A stretch of DNA of 64,000 nucleotides from Streptomyces parvulus (GTDB lineage Bacteria > Actinomycetota > Actinomycetes > Streptomycetales > Streptomycetaceae), in contig NZ_BMRX01000004.1 of assembly GCF_014648855.1 (NCBI RefSeq), positions 62,001 through 126,000 on the forward strand. Reading direction: 5' to 3'. Position numbers and translations under genes: made by a program. Positions 60,463 to 64,000 of this stretch are shown piece after piece (the stretch's first letter is position 1; each line of letters opens with the position of its first letter). Below the pieces are notes generated by a model. The model did no database searches. It was given only the letters and a program-made list of their open reading frames with translations, and was not told the DNA's origin.

Positions 60463-60763
60463 AGTCGTGGAATCTAGCATGCCGTCGCGGCCGGCCGCGC
60501 CGAGTTCACGACGACGGTTCACGACCGGCGGGAGGGGTGGGGCAGGACGGCGGGCGGTTGTTCGACGCGCCGGCGGCTGCCTGCGGGAAGGGGCGCCTCC
60601 GTGCGGAGGCACGGGGCGACGGGGCGCGTGCGTGCGCACAGCGCCCGGGAGATGGTCCGCGCGCCCGCGACGGGGCGGCGACGGGGTTCGGCCGCTCAGC
60701 GGCGGCCGGGCGGGGTCGGCTTCAGGCCGGCGACCGGCGTGGCTTGAGCGCCCAAGGGCAGCA

Positions 60764-60784
60764 GGCCCGCCCGGGCGGCGGGCC
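60764..60784 (-). terminator. Terminator of the signalling operon
   Basis: GGCCCGCC (60764-60771) pairs with GGCGGGCC (60777-60784) over a 5-nt loop, about 80 nt past the response-regulator stop. Confidence 0.5.
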
Positions 60785-60865
60785 GTTCAAGCGGCGGGCC
60801 GTACCCGGGCGGCGGACCCTGCCGGGCGGCGAGCCTTGCTGGGGCGGCCGTACGGTCCGGTCGCC

Positions 60866-61312
60866 TCAGAGGCCTCGGCGGGGCAGGCGTACCACCTGGA
60901 CGAAGAAGTCGTCGATCTGGCGGACCGCGGCGATGAACTGGTCCAGGTCGACGGGCTTGGTGACGTAGGCGTTGGCGTGCAGCTTGTAGCTGCGCAGGAT
61001 GTCCTCCTCGGCCGCGGAGGTGGTCAGGACGACGACCGGGATGTCGCTCAGCTCGGAGTCGGACTTGATCTGCTCCAGGACCTGCCGGCCGTCGTACTTG
61101 GGCAGGTTGAGGTCGAGCAGGATGAGGTCGGGCCGGGGGGCGTCGGCGTGGTCGCCGCGGCGGTAGAGGAAGTCGAGCGCCTCCTCGCCGTCCCGGACCA
61201 CGTGCAGCGTGTTGCCGATCTTGTTGTCCTCGAACGCCTCACGCGTCATGAGCTCGTCGCCCGGGTCGTCCTCGACCAGGAGGACGTCGATCGGTGTGCC
61301 GGGTGTCGTCAT
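60866..61312 (-). CDS. Response regulator, single receiver domain (Rcp1-like)
   Basis: A 148-residue stand-alone receiver. Acidic pocket E14-D15-D16, phosphoacceptor D67 (LLDLNLP), T97/T98 and K119 (VTKP) are present. It has no output domain, like Rcp1-type partners of phytochrome-like kinases. The start ATG overlaps the kinase stop by 4 nt. Phosphate probably flows from the adjacent kinase; the receiver may then act by protein contact, for example on the phosphatase encoded upstream. Confidence 0.93.
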   Translation of the reverse strand: MTTPGTPIDVLLVEDDPGDELMTREAFEDNKIGNTLHVVRDGEEALDFLYRRGDHADAPRPDLILLDLNLPKYDGRQVLEQIKSDSELSDIPVVVLTTSAAEEDILRSYKLHANAYVTKPVDLDQFIAAVRQIDDFFVQVVRLPRRGL

Positions 61313-62931
61313 GCCAGGGCCTTTTCCTCGGTGCGGGCGTCGGTGTCGCCGGTCTCGTCCTCGACGGACGGCAGGGTGAAGCAGAAGCGGGTGCCGCCGG
61401 TGTGGGCGGTGTCGATCCAGATGCGCCCGCCGTGGTGTTCGACGATCTTCTTGCACAGCGCCAGGCCGATGCCCGTGCCACCGTACGTGTCCCGGCTGTG
61501 CAGCCGCTGGAAGATCACGAAAACCTTCTCGGCGAACTCCGGCGCGATGCCGATGCCGTTGTCGGTGACGCAGAACCGCCAGGATCCGGCCCGGTCCGGG
61601 TCCTCGTCGCAGGTGATCCGGATCCGGGGGGCGCGGTCGGGGTCGCGGAACTTGACGGCGTTGCCGAGCAGGTTCTGCCAGAGCATGACCAGCAGGGTCG
61701 GGTCGCCGACCACGCGGGGCAGCCGCTCGGGCCGTTCGACCTCCGCGCCGGTCTCGGTGACCACGGTGTCGAGGTTGGTGAGTGCCTTGGAGAGGACCTC
61801 GTCGAGCGCGCACTCCACGGAGGCGTCGTTGAGCCGGCCCACCCGGGAGAAGGTGAGGAGGTCGTTGATGAGGACCTGCATGCGCTTGGCCCCGTCGACG
61901 GCGAAGTCGATGTACTGGCGGCCGCGGTCGTCGAGCTTGTCGCCGTACCGCTTCTCCAGGAGCTGGCAGAAGGAGGCGACCTTGCGCAGGGGCTCCTGGA
62001 GGTCGTGCGAGGCGACGTAGGCGAACTGCTCCAGTTCCGCGTTCGAGCGGCGCAGCTCGACGGCCTGGGCGTCCAGGTCGGCGGCCTGGCGGCTCAGTAC
62101 GTCCTGCTGCCGCTGGGACGCCTCGAGTTCGGTGACGATCCGCTGCCGCATGTCCTCGACGTCGCGCCCCACGGCGGTGATGTCGGCCGGGCCCCCGGCG
62201 GGGATGGAGTGCTCGAACTCGCCGCGCGCCACCTTCCGGGAGGCCTCGCGGAGGTTCTGGAGGGGGCGGGCGACCAGGAGCCGCAGGACGAATGCCAGTG
62301 CCACGCCGGCCAGCAGGAGCGCCGCCACCATGGCGCCGAAGGTCGCGTTGCGCAGGGTGCGGGCGTCGGCCAGTTCGGCCTGGCCGTCCTCGACGACGTC
62401 GGTCAGGTCGCGGTTCTGCTGGTTCCAGCCGGCCCGCATCGCGTCGAAGACCTTCTTGCCCCGCCCGGCGGTCGTCTCGTCGACGGTCCGGGGCTGACCG
62501 GGCGTGACGCCGTCCTTGAGCGGGTCGGCGTAGGTGCGCCGCCACTGGGCCGCCTGCCGCTGGACCTTCTCCAGGTCCGCCAGGAGTACGGGGCGGTCCC
62601 CGATGAGGGTGCGCAGCCGGGCGGCGGCGCGGGCCTCGTCCTTGCGGCCCTGCTCGTAGGGGGAGAGGAACTGCCGGTCGGCGGCGATGGCGTAGCCGCG
62701 TACGCCCGTCTCCTGGTTGACCAGGGCCGCCTGCAGCCGGTAGGCCTCGGTCTGGGCGGGCTGCACCCGGTCGGTGAGCTGGTCGGTGAGTTCGGTGGTG
62801 CGCGCCTGCACGCGGGCTCCGACCACGGCGCCCACCACCACGATGAGGGCCATGAGGCCCAGCACGAGCTGGAACCAGCCCTGCACCGTCAGCCGGCCGC
62901 CGACCCGCGGCCGCCGTGTCTCGTCACGCAC
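61309..62931 (-). CDS. Sensor histidine kinase with CHASE3-like sensor and HAMP
   Basis: A 540-residue membrane kinase. A helix at ~20-42 and a second at ~185-210 flank a CHASE3-like extracellular domain (TGVRGYAIAADRQFLSPYEQG is its signature, here shortened to TGVRGYAIAADRQFL). HAMP follows at ~210-260. The phosphorylation site is H309 in SHDLQEPLRKV, the phytochrome-type H box. The ATPase shows N in WQNLLGNAVKF, DNGIGI and GGTGIGLALCKKI. GTG 62931 overlaps the upstream phosphatase gene by eight bases. It is transcribed between the phosphatase and the response regulator. Confidence 0.93.
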   Translation of the reverse strand: MRDETRRPRVGGRLTVQGWFQLVLGLMALIVVVGAVVGARVQARTTELTDQLTDRVQPAQTEAYRLQAALVNQETGVRGYAIAADRQFLSPYEQGRKDEARAAARLRTLIGDRPVLLADLEKVQRQAAQWRRTYADPLKDGVTPGQPRTVDETTAGRGKKVFDAMRAGWNQQNRDLTDVVEDGQAELADARTLRNATFGAMVAALLLAGVALAFVLRLLVARPLQNLREASRKVARGEFEHSIPAGGPADITAVGRDVEDMRQRIVTELEASQRQQDVLSRQAADLDAQAVELRRSNAELEQFAYVASHDLQEPLRKVASFCQLLEKRYGDKLDDRGRQYIDFAVDGAKRMQVLINDLLTFSRVGRLNDASVECALDEVLSKALTNLDTVVTETGAEVERPERLPRVVGDPTLLVMLWQNLLGNAVKFRDPDRAPRIRITCDEDPDRAGSWRFCVTDNGIGIAPEFAEKVFVIFQRLHSRDTYGGTGIGLALCKKIVEHHGGRIWIDTAHTGGTRFCFTLPSVEDETGDTDARTEEKALA

Positions 62932-64000
62932 TGCTTTCGTCTCCAGCCTTGTTCTCGTTCTCGCGCCCCGCGTTCCAGCGCAGGTGCAGCACGGCCACGT
63001 CGTCGGCCAGGCCGCCCTGTTCCTCGGCGAGGTCCTCGGCCCGGTGGATCAGTCCGTCGACGAACGCCTCGGGGTCCAGCCGGGCCACCTCCCTCGCGAG
63101 CCGCAGCAGCCCTTCCTCGCCGAGGCGCTCCCGCCCGCGGCCGACGTATCCCTCGAAGAGGCCGTCGGTGAAGAGGACCAGGGCTGCGCCCGGGGGGAGG
63201 GGGAGTTCGCGGACCGGCCAGTTGGCCAGGCCCGGCACCACGCCCAGCGCCGGTCCCCCGCCGACCTCGACCCAGCGCACGTCGCCGTCGTCGGTGCGGA
63301 GCAGCAGGCCGGGGTGCCCGGCCCGCACCATCCGTGCGCACGGTGCGCCGGGCGGGAGGATAAGGCTGGTGAGGGTGGCGAACACCTCGGTGCGGGCGCG
63401 TTCGGCGACGAGGATCTCCTCCAGCCGGCGGAGCTGCTCGGGGCCGGTGACGCCGCTGAGCACCAGGGTGCGCCAGGCGATGCGCAGCGCCACGCCGAGG
63501 GCGGCCTCGTCGGGGCCGTGCCCGGAGACGTCGCCGATGACGGCGTGCACGGTTCCGTCGGGGCTCTGCACGATGTCGTAGAAGTCGCCGCCGAGCAGTG
63601 CCTGGGCGCGGCCGGGCCGGTAGCGGGCCACGATCTCCATGCCGGTGCCGTGCAGCAGGGGGCGGGGCAGCAGGCCCCGTTCCAGCCGGGCGTTCTCCCG
63701 GGCGTGCATCTGGCTGGCCCGCAGGGCGACGGCGGCCTGCTCGGCCTCCTTGCGCTGGATCGCGTACCGCACGGCGCGGCCGAACAGCTCGGGCTCGACG
63801 CGTCCCTTGACGAGGTAGTCCTGTGCGCCCTCGGTGAGGGCGGCGAGGCCGGTCTCGTCCTCGGCCATGCCGGTGAGCACCACGACGGCGACCTGGTCGG
63901 CCAGGGAGTGGACCATCGACACGGCTTCGAGGCCGTGGGCGTCCGGCAGGTGCAGGTCGAGGAGTACGCAGTCGGGCGCCTCCCGGCGCAGCACCTCGCG
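62924..64000 (-). CDS. Receiver-SpoIIE PP2C phosphatase, 5' partial
   Basis: The N-terminus lies beyond the right edge; 359 residues are visible. The first ~80 are the second half of a receiver domain with phosphoacceptor in CVLLDLHLPDAHG, VLTGMAEDE and the Lys in YLVKGRVEPE. A helical linker (~80-110) leads to a SpoIIE phosphatase with GGDFYDIV, GDVSGHGPDEAA, RAGHPGLLL and DDVAVLHL. It resembles RsbU/RssB-like fusions that set sigma-factor activity in response to a kinase. It is the first gene of the three-gene operon seen here, and the stop overlaps the kinase start. Confidence 0.9.
   Translation of the reverse strand, partial: REVLRREAPDCVLLDLHLPDAHGLEAVSMVHSLADQVAVVVLTGMAEDETGLAALTEGAQDYLVKGRVEPELFGRAVRYAIQRKEAEQAAVALRASQMHARENARLERGLLPRPLLHGTGMEIVARYRPGRAQALLGGDFYDIVQSPDGTVHAVIGDVSGHGPDEAALGVALRIAWRTLVLSGVTGPEQLRRLEEILVAERARTEVFATLTSLILPPGAPCARMVRAGHPGLLLRTDDGDVRWVEVGGGPALGVVPGLANWPVRELPLPPGAALVLFTDGLFEGYVGRGRERLGEEGLLRLAREVARLDPEAFVDGLIHRAEDLAEEQGGLADDVAVLHLRWNAGRENENKAGDESSA

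Larger units (their letters stand above)
60421..60865. other. Intergenic region between the ABC importer and the response regulator
   Basis: About 445 bases with no convincing gene. It holds the ABC operon promoter region with a dyad at 60444-60462 and, farther on, GC-rich hairpins including a terminator candidate at 60764-60784. Confidence 0.5.

Noticed and set aside
60421..60480. DmdR/IdeR iron box upstream of the ABC importer
   Set aside because: Only a weak half-site (TAGGTAGGC) occurs and the partner half is absent. The dyad at 60444-60462 fits another type of regulator.

Overview
The window is very GC-rich (about 72 percent by eye), with GTG and TTG starts, purine-rich ribosome binding sites and long hairpins between convergent genes. 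Its gene set (SpoIIE-type phosphatases, snapalysin, EF-hand proteins, DUF3072, a second enolase, a PntAB transhydrogenase) is typical of a Streptomyces chromosome, probably an arm or arm-proximal region. I saw no rRNA, tRNA, CRISPR array or intact transposase. I also saw no in-frame TTA (bldA-dependent) codon.

Layout. 1-7035: a partial quinone oxidoreductase, an EF-hand protein, and a minus-strand operon that starts with a clear homologue of the archaeal furan synthase MfnB. It is followed by an aldehyde dehydrogenase, a zinc alcohol dehydrogenase, a methyltransferase and an acyl-CoA dehydrogenase. This looks like a small furan pathway. 7229-13475: a FAD/Rieske oxidoreductase, two SpoIIE phosphatases, a protein with 11-residue repeats, and DUF3072. 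13660-22193: a redox and central-metabolism block with an SDR, a ThDP-dependent pyruvate-oxidase-like enzyme, PntA and PntB, a MarR regulator divergent from a second enolase across a run of palindromes, and a second EF-hand protein.

23038-50566 is the centrepiece: a 27.5 kb, 19-gene, one-direction exopolysaccharide locus in which nine junctions are ATGA overlaps. It encodes an initiating sugar-phosphate transferase, an AlgD-like sugar-nucleotide dehydrogenase, GT4 and GT2 glycosyltransferases, two Wzz-type proteins without a working kinase domain, an AsnB-type amidotransferase, and a bi-domain oxidoreductase. It also encodes a heparinase-like lyase, a beta-helix lipoprotein, a polymerase/ligase, a flippase and a pyruvyltransferase. 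An embedded module looks built to make a CDP-linked branched or amino sugar: C-methyltransferase, RfbF-like cytidylyltransferase, PIG-L deacetylase, epimerase, DUF4910 protein, RmlC-like epimerase and class III aminotransferase. The locus is preceded by a promoter candidate, an operator-like palindrome and a structured leader of about 320 nt.

50574-57476: a PAP2 phosphatase, a RibD-like reductase, a secreted sugar dehydrogenase, snapalysin with a DasR-like site nearby, and a TetR / MFS / FAD-monooxygenase module that looks like drug resistance. The TetR stop codon lies inside a 78 bp inverted-repeat element. 57483-60420: a FecCD-type ABC importer with a possible metal-responsive operator. 60866-64000: a response regulator, a CHASE3-like histidine kinase and a receiver-SpoIIE phosphatase in one operon, cut by the right edge.

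All family assignments are from motif and sequence recognition without database searches. Starts given as alternatives should be treated as uncertain.
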